Of a stretch of 50,091 nt of DNA, positions 33,346-42,019 are shown in pieces (the first letter of the stretch is position 1; each line of letters begins with the position of its first letter). Position numbers and translations under genes: made by a program. The notes under the pieces are model-generated. The model was not told the DNA's origin, did not search any database, and was given only the letters and a program-made list of their open reading frames with translations. The stretch comes from Candidatus Hydrogenedentota bacterium (lineage in GTDB: Bacteria > Hydrogenedentota > Hydrogenedentia > Hydrogenedentales > SLHB01). The stretch is from NCBI GenBank assembly GCA_019695095.1, contig JAIBAQ010000021.1, positions 1-50,091 of the forward strand, given 5' to 3'.

Positions 33346-34116
33346 ACCGGCTGCTCCTTGCCGCGCCGCAGGTGGGAGTTTCCAGTAATGGGGTCCCACG
33401 TGACGGTGACGTATTCGCCGGACGCGTCGCGAAGCGTAAAGACGACAAACTCGTTGAGCCCGGCGGGAGTCACTTCGATCTCGACTTGGCCTTGCGTGTA
33501 GTCCACCGTTCCCACCCGAACCGATTCGATAACGACGTCGTTCGGCAACACCGTGCGTTGAAGCAGCGAAGTGACCACTTCTTCCCGGTCGTCTTCTTCG
33601 TCTTCGTCCAGCTTGAATTCTTTGTCGAACAAGGGGCCCACGTCGGAAAGGATGGAGTTGCGATTGACCGTGCGCGCGCGCGCCTCCAACGAGCGCATGA
33701 ACGACCGGTCGAACTGCGCCTTCACCTGAAGCGCGTAGTCGGACATGGCGTCGCCGTTTTCTGTGGCGAGCGCGAGCAAATCCTCAACAGTGGGATCCGC
33801 GGGCAGAGCCTGTTCTGCATTCTCCTGGCCCGAGTCGTCGAAAAGCTTGTTGGTTTCTTCGAGCCAACGAAGTGTGAAGTATTGCTGGGTCTGCAGATCG
33901 ACAACGACAGTCGCACTTTCCTGTTCAAGCGCGGTGTAGGCGGTGACAGAGCGCCCATAGCCCGCGACATGTCGGGCAGCCGAATCAAGTTGGCCAAAGG
34001 CGAGCGCCACCGACAGGCGCGGCATCGCGATAGCAATCGCCATGGCAATGATGCCGCAGACAATCACCAGTTCGATAAGTGTGAAGCCCAGGTCTCGACG
34101 CGACTTCGTGTTCCAT
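33342..34116 (-). CDS. gspH: Type II secretion minor pseudopilin GspH; no in-frame start codon, probable 1-base frameshift after ATG
   Basis: The frame continues past the stop of gspI's partner overlap and encodes GFTLIELVIVCGIIAMAIAIAMPRL then ~230 residues, ending VTWDPITGNSHLRRG. Upstream of GFTLIE the frame reads NTKSRRDL, a typical basic leader, but contains no ATG, GTG or TTG; the first in-frame GTG (34067) would remove the leader. An ATG at 34116-34114 is followed by one extra G (34113), after which the frame gives AAC ACG AAG. Removing that G yields MNTKSRRDLGFTLIEL. The protein is also long for GspH, with an acidic insertion (KLDEDEEDDREE). Functional only if the start problem is an assembly error or is bypassed. 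Confidence 0.75.
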
Positions 34117-34144
34117 GACGTCGAATCGGCCCGCGCTTCGCAAG

Positions 34145-34591
34145 CTACTTTTGCGCCTGAAGGTTCCAGCTTTCGATGTCCGTGTTGTATTCGGTGCCGC
34201 CTGGTGCGCCATCAGCTCCAAATGAGACAACTTCGAAATCGTGCCCTTTTGTCCCTGGGCACGTGTATTGATACGGATTGCCCCACGGATCGCTTGGCAC
34301 GTTGTCTTCATTCAAGAAGTTCTGCTTTTCGTTGCTCACGAGCGCTTGCAGTCCTTCGCTGGTACCGGGATAGCGTCCGAACTTGAGTTTAAACATGTCG
34401 AGCGCGGTGCGAAACGAGTGAATCTGAGTTTGGGCCGCTCGCACCTTGGCATCGTCCGTGGCGCCGATCATGCGCGGAACCACTACAGCCATGAGCAAAC
34501 CAAGGATCACGATTACGACCATCAATTCGATGAGCGTGAATCCTTCCCGGTTCGTGAGCCGCTTTGCGGAGGTGTTTGTCGCGCCGTTCAT
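34145..34591 (-). CDS. gspG: Type II secretion major pseudopilin GspG
   Basis: 148 residues, normal length. The leader MNGATNTSAKRLTNREG is cleaved after G17; the mature protein starts FTLIELMVVIVILGLLMAVVVP with Glu at +5. The globular domain has AQTQIHSFRTALDMFKLKFGRYPGTSEGL, then DPWGNPYQY and EVVSFGADGAPGG, the GspG calcium-site region. GGAG precedes the start. It is the main building block of the pseudopilus that pushes substrates through the secretin. Confidence 0.96.
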   Translation of the reverse strand: MNGATNTSAKRLTNREGFTLIELMVVIVILGLLMAVVVPRMIGATDDAKVRAAQTQIHSFRTALDMFKLKFGRYPGTSEGLQALVSNEKQNFLNEDNVPSDPWGNPYQYTCPGTKGHDFEVVSFGADGAPGGTEYNTDIESWNLQAQK

Positions 34592-34618
34592 GATTTCATC
34601 TCCTTTGCCGGGCCGCCA

Positions 34619-35833
34619 CTAAACGCCCGAACTCATTTCGAAAATAGGCAACAGGATGGACATGACCAAAGTTCCTACCAAGGCGCCCATCACCAATATC
34701 ATCATCGGTTCTAACAGGCTGACGATGCCGTTGACCGTCAGTTCGATGTCTTCGTCGTAGGTATCCGCGACCTGCGTCAACATGCTCTCCAACTCGCCGC
34801 TTCGCTGGCCCAGTTCGATCATGTGAATCAACATGGGCGGGAAGTAACCCGTCTCTTGCAGTGGCGTGGCGAGATCGCGGCCCCGGCGGACGCTGCTTTT
34901 GACGTCGTCCATCAGTCCCTCGATGACGCGATTCTGCACGACCGTCTTCACGACATCGAGCGCGGTCATCATGGTAAGCCCGCTTTGCAGCATTGTGCCC
35001 AGCGTGCGCGCGAAGCGCGCGCTGGTCATCTTCACGTAGAGCGGACCAAGCAGAGGCAAGCGAAGTTTCAGCTTGTCCCATTTGAGACGGCCATCCGGGC
35101 GCGATACCCACATGCGCCAGAGCACGTACGAGCCGATCGCGGCGGCAATAATCAGTATCCACCAGTCCTTGATGAAGTAACAGGTGCCCATCATCACTTT
35201 GGTGATGGTGGGTAGTTCCCGATCCTGTTTCTCAAAGATTTGAACAATCTTGGGGACAATGAAGGCCATTAGAAAGGTCACGACGCCAAAACCGACGAAG
35301 GCCATCAGCACGGGATACGCGAGCATGGATGTTATCTTGTGCTTCATGCGGACGTTGCGCTCGGTAATGTCGGCCAAGCGCGCCAGCACGCTTTCGAGCG
35401 CGCCGCTCGATTCGCCGGCGCGAATCATGTTCACGAAAAGCTCCGAGAACACCTTCTGATGCGACGCCATCGCGTCGGCAAGCGAAACGCCTTCGTTGAC
35501 GCGGTCGCGAACGTCGAAAATGATCTTGCGCAGGCGCGGGCTGCTGGTTTGCGCGATGAGCGCCGTGAGCGCTTCGACCAGCGGCATGCCCGCCTTGAGC
35601 AGCACGGCAAGTTGGCGGGTCATCAGCGCGAGATCGCGTTGGCTGATGCGGGACAACCCCGCGCCGCGCTCTTCGCGGCCCGTCGCGCTCTTCTCGAACG
35701 TGGCCTCGATGCGTGTCGGATGCAGTTCCTGTTCGCGCAATTTGCGGCGCGCGGCGGCAGGCGTGTCCGCGTCGATGGTTCCACGCACCGTCTTGCCGGT
35801 CTTTGCCAGAGCTTGGTATTCGAAAACAGCCAT
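34619..35833 (-). CDS. gspF: Type II secretion inner-membrane platform protein GspF
   Basis: 404 residues. The N-terminus FEYQALAKTGKTVRGTIDADTP is the family signature. Two repeated GspF cytoplasmic domains (about residues 70-190 and 275-395) carry LMTRQLAVLLKAGMPLVEAL and FARTLGTMLQSGLTMMTALD, each followed by helices and the GE..G motif (GESSGALESVL, GQRSGELESML). Membrane helices lie near 175-200, 220-240 and 375-397. It anchors the pseudopilus assembly machinery. It begins 4 bp after the gspE stop. Confidence 0.96.
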   Translation of the reverse strand: MAVFEYQALAKTGKTVRGTIDADTPAAARRKLREQELHPTRIEATFEKSATGREERGAGLSRISQRDLALMTRQLAVLLKAGMPLVEALTALIAQTSSPRLRKIIFDVRDRVNEGVSLADAMASHQKVFSELFVNMIRAGESSGALESVLARLADITERNVRMKHKITSMLAYPVLMAFVGFGVVTFLMAFIVPKIVQIFEKQDRELPTITKVMMGTCYFIKDWWILIIAAAIGSYVLWRMWVSRPDGRLKWDKLKLRLPLLGPLYVKMTSARFARTLGTMLQSGLTMMTALDVVKTVVQNRVIEGLMDDVKSSVRRGRDLATPLQETGYFPPMLIHMIELGQRSGELESMLTQVADTYDEDIELTVNGIVSLLEPMMILVMGALVGTLVMSILLPIFEMSSGV

Positions 35834-35837
35834 GAGA

Positions 35838-37580
35838 CTAGTCCGTCACCTCGAGAAGGATGTCATCACGCGTAACGCGCAAGACCTCCTCGATGGTTGA
35901 CACACCCTGGAAAACCTTGGCCGCGCCGTCTTCGCGAAGCGTGCGCATGCCTTCCTTTTTGGCTTCGCGCTTGATGACGTTCGAGTCGGCTCCGCGCACG
36001 GTGAGGTCTTGGATTTGCGGTGTCATCACCAGGAGTTCAAAGATTCCCGTTCGTCCGTAGTAGCCGCGGCCTTGGCACTTCTCGCAGCCCTTACCCCGGT
36101 AGGCCACGCGGCCCTTTGCGGTATCGCGCGGGATGCCGAGCTCAAGGAGGCTCTCCAGTTCGGGTTCGTACGGCTCTTTGCAGTGTTTGCAGATATTGCG
36201 CACCAGGCGCTGCGCCATGATCGCAATGGTGGACGAACTGACCAGGAACGGTTCGATGCCCATGTTCACAAGACGCGTGACGGCGCCGGCGCTGTCGTTC
36301 GTGTGCAGCGTGGAGAACACCAAGTGACCTGTCAACGAAGCCTGAATCGCCATGTCGGCCGTTTCGAGGTCGCGGATTTCTCCGATAAGTATGACGTCAG
36401 GGTCTTGGCGCAGGATGCTGCGCAGTCCGGCGGCAAAGGTCAGGCCAATCTTCGGACGTACTTGAATCTGACCAATACCGGCCATCTGATATTCAATAGG
36501 GTCTTCGACGGTGATGATGTTCTTGTCGGAAGAATTCACGCGCTGAATGGCTGCGTACAGCGTGGTGGACTTTCCGGAACCGGTGGGTCCCGTGACAAGC
36601 AGGATACCGTGCGAACTTTGAATCAACTTGTCGAACAGGCCGTAGTCGTGCGGATCCATACCGAGTTGTTCGAGACTGAACAGGAAGTTTCCCTTTTCCA
36701 GGATACGCATCACAACGCGTTCGCCGTAGGCAACGGGGATCACGGACACACGGATATCGATTTCTTTGCCGCTCAGACGAATCTTGATGCGTCCGTCTTG
36801 CGGGAGGCGGTGTTCGGCGATGTTGAGATTCGCCATGATCTTGATGCGCGATGTAATGGCCGCCTGCTGCGACTTGGGCACCGTTAGCTTCTCGTAGAGC
36901 ACACCGTCGATGCGGTACCTGACGCGCACGTCGCGTTCAAATGGCTCTACGTGGATATCCGAAGCGCGTTCTTTCACGGCGCCGGAAATCAACAGATTGA
37001 TGAGCTTGATGACGGGCGCTTCGTTGGCCAGATCGAGCAGGTCGCGTTCGGAATCGAGCGCATCCAACGTCGCGACCTCGCCTTCGTCTTCGTTTCCCGA
37101 TAGGACGATGGTATCGATCATGTCGCGCGCATTCTCGCCCTGCTGATCGAAGTAGCCGTCAATTACCGCTTGGATCTCTTCGTCGCGGCACAACACGGGA
37201 AGCACGGGGCCGCCTAGTAGCAGCCGCAGATCGTCGAGCGGCAACAGGTTCACGGGGTCGTTCAGTGCGACGTAGAAAGCCGTGCCGTTCTTTCGGAAGG
37301 GCACCATGCGGTATTCACGAATGAAGTTGATGGGGGCCTTGGTCGAGAGCGAACTATCGAGCTGACCCTTGATATCGCGCTCGAAGGGAATGGCAAATTG
37401 CCGGCTGAGCGCTTCGAGAACGTGGTCCTCCTCCACGTACCCGAGATCCATGAGGATTTCGCCGATACGTTTGGGCCGGATCTTCTGCAGTTCGAGCGCC
37501 TCGGCAACTTGCTCCTGATGGACATGACCCAATTCCAACAGGATCTCGCCGAGCAATAGCGCTCGTTGCGTAGCAGGCAC
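35838..37580 (-). CDS. gspE: Type II secretion ATPase GspE
   Basis: 580 residues from a GTG at 37580 with AGAGG upstream; a start at 37619 would run into gspD. An N-terminal MshEN/GspE-N domain includes LLLGEILLELGHV and RIGEILMDLGYV repeats. The ATPase core has Walker A GPTGSGKST (from residue 331), an Asp box VEDPIEY, Walker B DPDVILIGEIRD and the His box LVFSTLHTNDSAGA. The zinc module has paired CxxC motifs (CKHC and CEKC). It powers pseudopilus assembly from the cytoplasm through GspL and GspF. Confidence 0.97.
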   Translation of the reverse strand: MPATQRALLLGEILLELGHVHQEQVAEALELQKIRPKRIGEILMDLGYVEEDHVLEALSRQFAIPFERDIKGQLDSSLSTKAPINFIREYRMVPFRKNGTAFYVALNDPVNLLPLDDLRLLLGGPVLPVLCRDEEIQAVIDGYFDQQGENARDMIDTIVLSGNEDEGEVATLDALDSERDLLDLANEAPVIKLINLLISGAVKERASDIHVEPFERDVRVRYRIDGVLYEKLTVPKSQQAAITSRIKIMANLNIAEHRLPQDGRIKIRLSGKEIDIRVSVIPVAYGERVVMRILEKGNFLFSLEQLGMDPHDYGLFDKLIQSSHGILLVTGPTGSGKSTTLYAAIQRVNSSDKNIITVEDPIEYQMAGIGQIQVRPKIGLTFAAGLRSILRQDPDVILIGEIRDLETADMAIQASLTGHLVFSTLHTNDSAGAVTRLVNMGIEPFLVSSSTIAIMAQRLVRNICKHCKEPYEPELESLLELGIPRDTAKGRVAYRGKGCEKCQGRGYYGRTGIFELLVMTPQIQDLTVRGADSNVIKREAKKEGMRTLREDGAAKVFQGVSTIEEVLRVTRDDILLEVTD

Positions 37581-37590
37581 GTCGATACCT

Positions 37591-40281
37591 CTACTTGCTG
37601 GGCGCGTCGCCGCGCTCAAAGCCGTCTTTGCTCTTCAGTTCTTGAACAACGGCATCCGTGGGCCGGTATTCATTGCGCATGTATCGCTTGCGGTCGATCT
37701 TCTTGATCAATCCCTTATCGAAAAACACGTCCAGATTGGCCTTGTGCATTTCATCCATCTGGGATTCGGTAAAGCGGTCGTAATCGATACCGTCTTTCAC
37801 AATGTGCGGCGTTACCAGGACCACGAGATTGCGCTTGCGGCGCGCATCGTCTTTGCGCCGGAACAGCCATCCCAAACCGGGCACGTCGCCCAGCATGGGC
37901 GTCTGCCTCCGGTTGCGGTCTGTGGTTTCGCTGATCAAACCGCCCACAATTCCCGTGGAGCTGTCTTTAATGACCACTTCGTTTTTCACATTGGACAGCG
38001 ATAGCGTTGGACCTACAAGGTTCGGGTCCAGGCCCACATCGCTGGCAATCGTGGAGGAGACTTCCACCTCCAGCTTCATGTTGACGTAGTCGCCTTCGCT
38101 GATTTGAGGCGTTACCGTGAGCTTAATACCGACCTCTTCGCGGTCTACGCTGTTGTATACGCTACCCACGCCGCCAATGTTACCGCCCAGTGACTGCTGG
38201 GACCCGCGAATAAATGGCACCTTTTGACCAACGGTGATCTTCGCTTCCTGGTTGTCGACCGTGGTCAGGCTCGGACGCGAAAGCACATCAAGCGCCGTGA
38301 GCGATTCGAGCGCTGTCATAAGCAACGGCACGTTCGGAACCACCTGTTCCGTGGTTACTCCCGCGCTATCCGTCGTGCGGATGGTTGTAGTGCCGTCGAT
38401 GAGACCGAAGTTGAACAGGCTCGAATCGGACGAACCGGTCAGGGACAACGGCCCCTGCGTAAGCACGTTCGCAAGGTTGACGACGTTGTTCAGTGCGAAG
38501 TAGTCGTTGGCGGTAAGGCCGGCGCTTTCTACCGCCAATTGGTAGCGGTCCGTGATTCCGACTTCCATGATGATGGCCTCGACGTGCACCTGGCGAGAGG
38601 GCAAATCGAGCTGCGCAATCAGGGAGTCGATGACTTTGTAGTCTTGCGGCGAAGCGATGATAAGCAACGAGTTGGTTTGGTCATAGCGCGTTATCGTGAC
38701 CCGCTTCTCAAAGGGTTGAATGTCGCCCAAGCCGCCTGCGCCAACACCGCCACCGGAAGGCGCCTGCATGGGTATGGCGCCGCCGCCCCCGCCGCCTTGC
38801 TGGCCGGAGGAGGTACTTCTGCTGCTTTGGCGCGGCGTGTTTCCGGTGAGCGGAGCCAGGGCCGCCTCGACGTCTTCGGCGTCGGCGTGAAGTAGCTGAC
38901 GAACGTGCATGGTGTTGGACTCGCTGGGCGTCGGCGAGTCAAGGCGATCAATCAGATCGCGGACTTGCACCATCAAGGGCTGTGAAGCCACGACTACGAG
39001 CGCGTTCAAGCGTTCATCGGGCACAATGCGCAACGTGAGGGGCTCTGAGCCAACGATAGTCTGTTGACGTTGCCCTGGCACAGCGCCACGCGTTGGGGGA
39101 CGCTGAATTGCCGCTGCGGGCTGGCGGATGACTGGGTTTTGCGCACCAGGCGCGCCGGCGACTCCTCCCCCTTGGTCGCCCATGAGCACCTGTTGAATCT
39201 GTTGCGCGATTACTTCAGCGCGGGTGAATTCCAAGGTGAAGAACTCGACGACCTCGTCGTAGCCAGGGATATCGACTTCCTTAAGGAATTCGAGCATCTT
39301 CCGGATGCCCGCGGCGTTGTCATAGAGAATAAGGGTGTTGGTCTTGCCGTAGGCATCGACTTGTGCCTGCTTCGAACCCAACACCTTCAGAACCGTCGCC
39401 AATTCTGCGGCGTCCGCATGTTCCACCTTGATGATGTGCGTCGAGTACGAATCGTAGCCTTCAACGGATTGATCCGCGCCCGTTTTGAGCGGCGACTGCT
39501 CCGGATCTTCACCGACGGGCCGTATGCGTATCAGGTTGCCGCCCGCGGATGGCACCATCTGAAGGCCACGGGTGGCCAGGACGGATTCAAGCACTTCATA
39601 CACCATGTCCGGTGGAATGGGCGTATGTGTGATGATGGTGACCTTCTGCGTAGCCACAGTGGGATCGATGTCGAAGTTCTTGCCCGTCATCGGCCCCAAT
39701 GACTGAATGACGTTGCTCAAGTCGGCGTTGTCGAAGTCGAATTTGACGGGTTCCGTGGGCACGCCGCCGTTCTTGGGACGGGATTCGTTCACAGGGAGTT
39801 CGCCGGGAGCGAGCGGCTGAGAAGCCATGCTCGGAGGAGGCGCACCCTGCGGACCGCGGGCTGAAGGAACCGGCAGTCCACGACGAGGAGCGCGCACCTG
39901 CGGGGCTCCACCTGCTGGAGGTGCAGGCGGCGCGGGCGGCGGCGTCTCCGCGGGAGGTTCGGACTCGACGGTTTCCGCCTCATGGGCGGTAGCGCCTTGC
40001 TCAATCGCGTTGGGATCGACAGCGCCTTGGTCAAGGTTGGCTGCGCCGTCTTGCTGCGGATCGGCGGGCGGCTGCTCGGCATCTGCCGCGTGTGCCGCCC
40101 CATCCTCGGGCTGCACCTGCACCAACTGGACACGGTCTCGCCGAGGAAGTCGCTGGGGCTCCTCCGATTGGGCGCTGGCCTGTCCGTTGAAGCACAGGAG
40201 TCCTGCTGTAAGCATGGCCGCCGTTACCCAGTTTGCCACGGTCTTGGCCTGATTCCCCATCCGCATAGTTGTTGATTCCAT
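37591..40281 (-). CDS. gspD: Type II secretion outer-membrane secretin GspD
   Basis: 896 residues. A signal peptide (about 1-38, ending GQASA) is followed by a long linker rich in Pro, Ala and Gln (~40-165; ETPPPAPPAPPAGG). N0 begins PVKFDFDNADLSNVIQSLG; N1-N3 repeats follow with a Gly/Ser/Gln-rich loop in N3 (SSGQQGGGGGG). The secretin core contains RPSLTTVDNQEAKITVGQKVPFI and the late VPGLGWLFRRKDDARRKRNLVVLVTPHIV. A short C-terminal tail follows but no clear S-domain. It forms the outer-membrane gate. The Pro-rich linker before N0 is unusual. Confidence 0.96.
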   Translation of the reverse strand: MESTTMRMGNQAKTVANWVTAAMLTAGLLCFNGQASAQSEEPQRLPRRDRVQLVQVQPEDGAAHAADAEQPPADPQQDGAANLDQGAVDPNAIEQGATAHEAETVESEPPAETPPPAPPAPPAGGAPQVRAPRRGLPVPSARGPQGAPPPSMASQPLAPGELPVNESRPKNGGVPTEPVKFDFDNADLSNVIQSLGPMTGKNFDIDPTVATQKVTIITHTPIPPDMVYEVLESVLATRGLQMVPSAGGNLIRIRPVGEDPEQSPLKTGADQSVEGYDSYSTHIIKVEHADAAELATVLKVLGSKQAQVDAYGKTNTLILYDNAAGIRKMLEFLKEVDIPGYDEVVEFFTLEFTRAEVIAQQIQQVLMGDQGGGVAGAPGAQNPVIRQPAAAIQRPPTRGAVPGQRQQTIVGSEPLTLRIVPDERLNALVVVASQPLMVQVRDLIDRLDSPTPSESNTMHVRQLLHADAEDVEAALAPLTGNTPRQSSRSTSSGQQGGGGGGAIPMQAPSGGGVGAGGLGDIQPFEKRVTITRYDQTNSLLIIASPQDYKVIDSLIAQLDLPSRQVHVEAIIMEVGITDRYQLAVESAGLTANDYFALNNVVNLANVLTQGPLSLTGSSDSSLFNFGLIDGTTTIRTTDSAGVTTEQVVPNVPLLMTALESLTALDVLSRPSLTTVDNQEAKITVGQKVPFIRGSQQSLGGNIGGVGSVYNSVDREEVGIKLTVTPQISEGDYVNMKLEVEVSSTIASDVGLDPNLVGPTLSLSNVKNEVVIKDSSTGIVGGLISETTDRNRRQTPMLGDVPGLGWLFRRKDDARRKRNLVVLVTPHIVKDGIDYDRFTESQMDEMHKANLDVFFDKGLIKKIDRKRYMRNEYRPTDAVVQELKSKDGFERGDAPSK

Positions 40282-40292
40282 TGTGGTTTCCG

Positions 40293-41207
40293 CTACTCCA
40301 ATCCGACGGTAAGCATTTGAGCCGCTCCACCGCGTACTATGCCCAGACGAATGGTTTTCGAATTCGAGTACTTGTTGAATATTTCCGCAAGGTCTTGTTC
40401 GCTTCGTATCTTCGTGCCATTGACGCTCTCGACAACATCGCCGTCTCTGAGACCCGCTTGCTCAAGCAACGGTATGCTGCTCATGCTGTCGGAGGTGATC
40501 CCGAGGACGTTGCCCTGGTCGTCCGTCTGAAAGCGTGGATTCAACTGCGACGCCAAATCCTGGTAAGAAGTCGAAAGCACTTTGGCGACTTCTTGGCGTT
40601 GAATCACGGGATGCGCGGGAGCCATCGCCGCGGCCCCTCCGGCGGGAAGACCGGGCTTTCCTGTGTTCGGCAAGGTTTGCGCTGTCATGAAGGTATCTGC
40701 CATCGCAAGTTCTTCTCGCTGATTCTTTGCCTTATTCAGCAGAATGACCCTCCTCGGGTGAACTTCGAGCAGCGTAAGTTCGTCGGTCACGGCTTGTCCC
40801 AGATAGTAGGTCTGTACTTTGACCAACGTTTTGGCGGCTGCGTTTTCGATCACGGCGGTTCCGAGCGGGTCGGTAGGTGTGGAGGCGGCCGTTCCGTATA
40901 GCTTGAGCGAGGCCGAAGTTGGAACGACCACATTGTTGGCGGGTAGCTCTGCGTCCGCAGGCTTTCCCGTACTCCCCGCAGCCCCGAATAGACCACCGTT
41001 TACGATCGCGTCGTAGGTGGTACGTTCCGCAACACGCCGGAACTCGAGCGGTGTCGTCGCCGCAGGAGCGCTTTCAACGGGAGTTTTCGCGATAGCGCTC
41101 GTGTCGAGCATCTTCGCGCTGACCATGTAGATCACAAATGCAACAAGCAACGCCAATGACAGGTCGACTGCCATGAAGAGTTGCCGTATGAGCAAACCTT
41201 TGACCAT
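40293..41207 (-). CDS. gspC: Type II secretion protein GspC (with PDZ domain)
   Basis: 304 residues from the ATG at 41207 (AGGGG upstream; an adjacent GTG at 41210 is in frame). One membrane helix lies near residues 10-33. A linker leads to the homology-region domain (~70-165; YDAIVNGGLFGA, LKLYGTAAS, GTAVIENAAAKTLVKVQTYYLGQ). A PDZ domain lies at ~215-304 (GITSDSMSSIPLLEQAGLRDGDVVESVNGTKI). GspC links the inner platform to GspD and helps select substrates. It is the first gene of the operon; no promoter of strong consensus is visible upstream. Confidence 0.94.
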   Translation of the reverse strand: MVKGLLIRQLFMAVDLSLALLVAFVIYMVSAKMLDTSAIAKTPVESAPAATTPLEFRRVAERTTYDAIVNGGLFGAAGSTGKPADAELPANNVVVPTSASLKLYGTAASTPTDPLGTAVIENAAAKTLVKVQTYYLGQAVTDELTLLEVHPRRVILLNKAKNQREELAMADTFMTAQTLPNTGKPGLPAGGAAAMAPAHPVIQRQEVAKVLSTSYQDLASQLNPRFQTDDQGNVLGITSDSMSSIPLLEQAGLRDGDVVESVNGTKIRSEQDLAEIFNKYSNSKTIRLGIVRGGAAQMLTVGLE

Positions 41208-41961
41208 CACTGGCCCCTACCAACAACCGAAGCTATGCAACAGCTTTCGCGACATCGCGAAGCCGCGCGGTTGGATATTATGATATGACACCATTGGCTT
41301 GATCCGGTCACTGAAGAGAGTCTTTCGTCTCTGCTTTGGCCAACCTGCGAGTCGGATCTCACATATTCCCCTGTCGACACCTTGGTGTCTGCAACGCGGG
41401 CTCAAGTTGTGCGATTCCAACACGTTCCGACCTAATTGACTAACGCCCCCCAAGGCGGCATGGTTGACGCTAGCCGGTTTGACGACACTCACAGAAATGA
41501 CCTGGAACCGAGTCCGTAGCTGAGAAAAGAGTCTACCTGAGCCTCGAAATCGAAGTAAAGCAACGTCTGCAATTTTCGCGATGAAACGTTCTGGCTTTTG
41601 ACCACGCTGAGGCTTCCAATTGGTGTTTTCACGAGCGTGCGCGAAGCCGTCTCGTACCAGAGCGTGGTCGTGATTGGCATAGTCTCAACGTCGCACGCGT
41701 GAACATGCTGCGTCGGCGCAGAATGCTCTCTCCCACGTTCCCGCTAGACCTGCGGCAACCGTCCAGGTGCAGGGAGATCCTAGGATTTCTTCTCAACTGG
41801 GCCGTGACGGCGCCCACAGGTTGCGGCTGCACAACTGGGCTTACATACCATATACGGTAGAGTTTGGTCTCTGAGGTTGAACCCACCCTGTCGTCGGTTG
41901 TTCCCTGCCTTAAAGCGCGTGCCAGGCCCAATACTCGGATGCAACCAGCGTTTAACGAGAA
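41208..41961. other. Gene-free region upstream of the gsp operon
   Basis: No convincing gene. A tight dyad TTCGCGA-CA-TCGCGAA lies at 41246-41261, in what would be the 5' leader of gspC. An AT-rich patch at 41270-41285 offers a weak minus-strand -10 (CATAAT or TAATAT) without a good -35. The operon promoter should lie in this stretch because the upstream gene has its own terminator at 41962-41987. Confidence 0.5.
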
Positions 41962-41987
41962 TCCCCGGAAGCGGTCACCTCCGGGGA
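41962..41987 (-). terminator. Terminator of the 42020-44374 gene
   Basis: TCCCCGGA (41962-41969) and TCCGGGGA (41980-41987) form a perfect 8-bp stem with a 10-base loop, 32 bp beyond the stop. On the minus strand it is followed by TTCTCGTT. It separates the upstream gene from the gsp operon transcriptionally. Confidence 0.7.
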
Positions 41988-42019
41988 CTTGATGATGCGT
42001 GTGTTGAGGAAGATAGCTT

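Noticed and set aside
31763-33448. 561-codon reading of gspJ starting far upstream
   Set aside because: The upstream part is an out-of-frame shadow of gspI; the ATG at 32710 gives a perfect prepilin leader.
41217-41931. Several minus-strand ORFs of 60-100 codons upstream of gspC
   Set aside because: They have no motif or ribosome site and are probably chance frames in a regulatory spacer.
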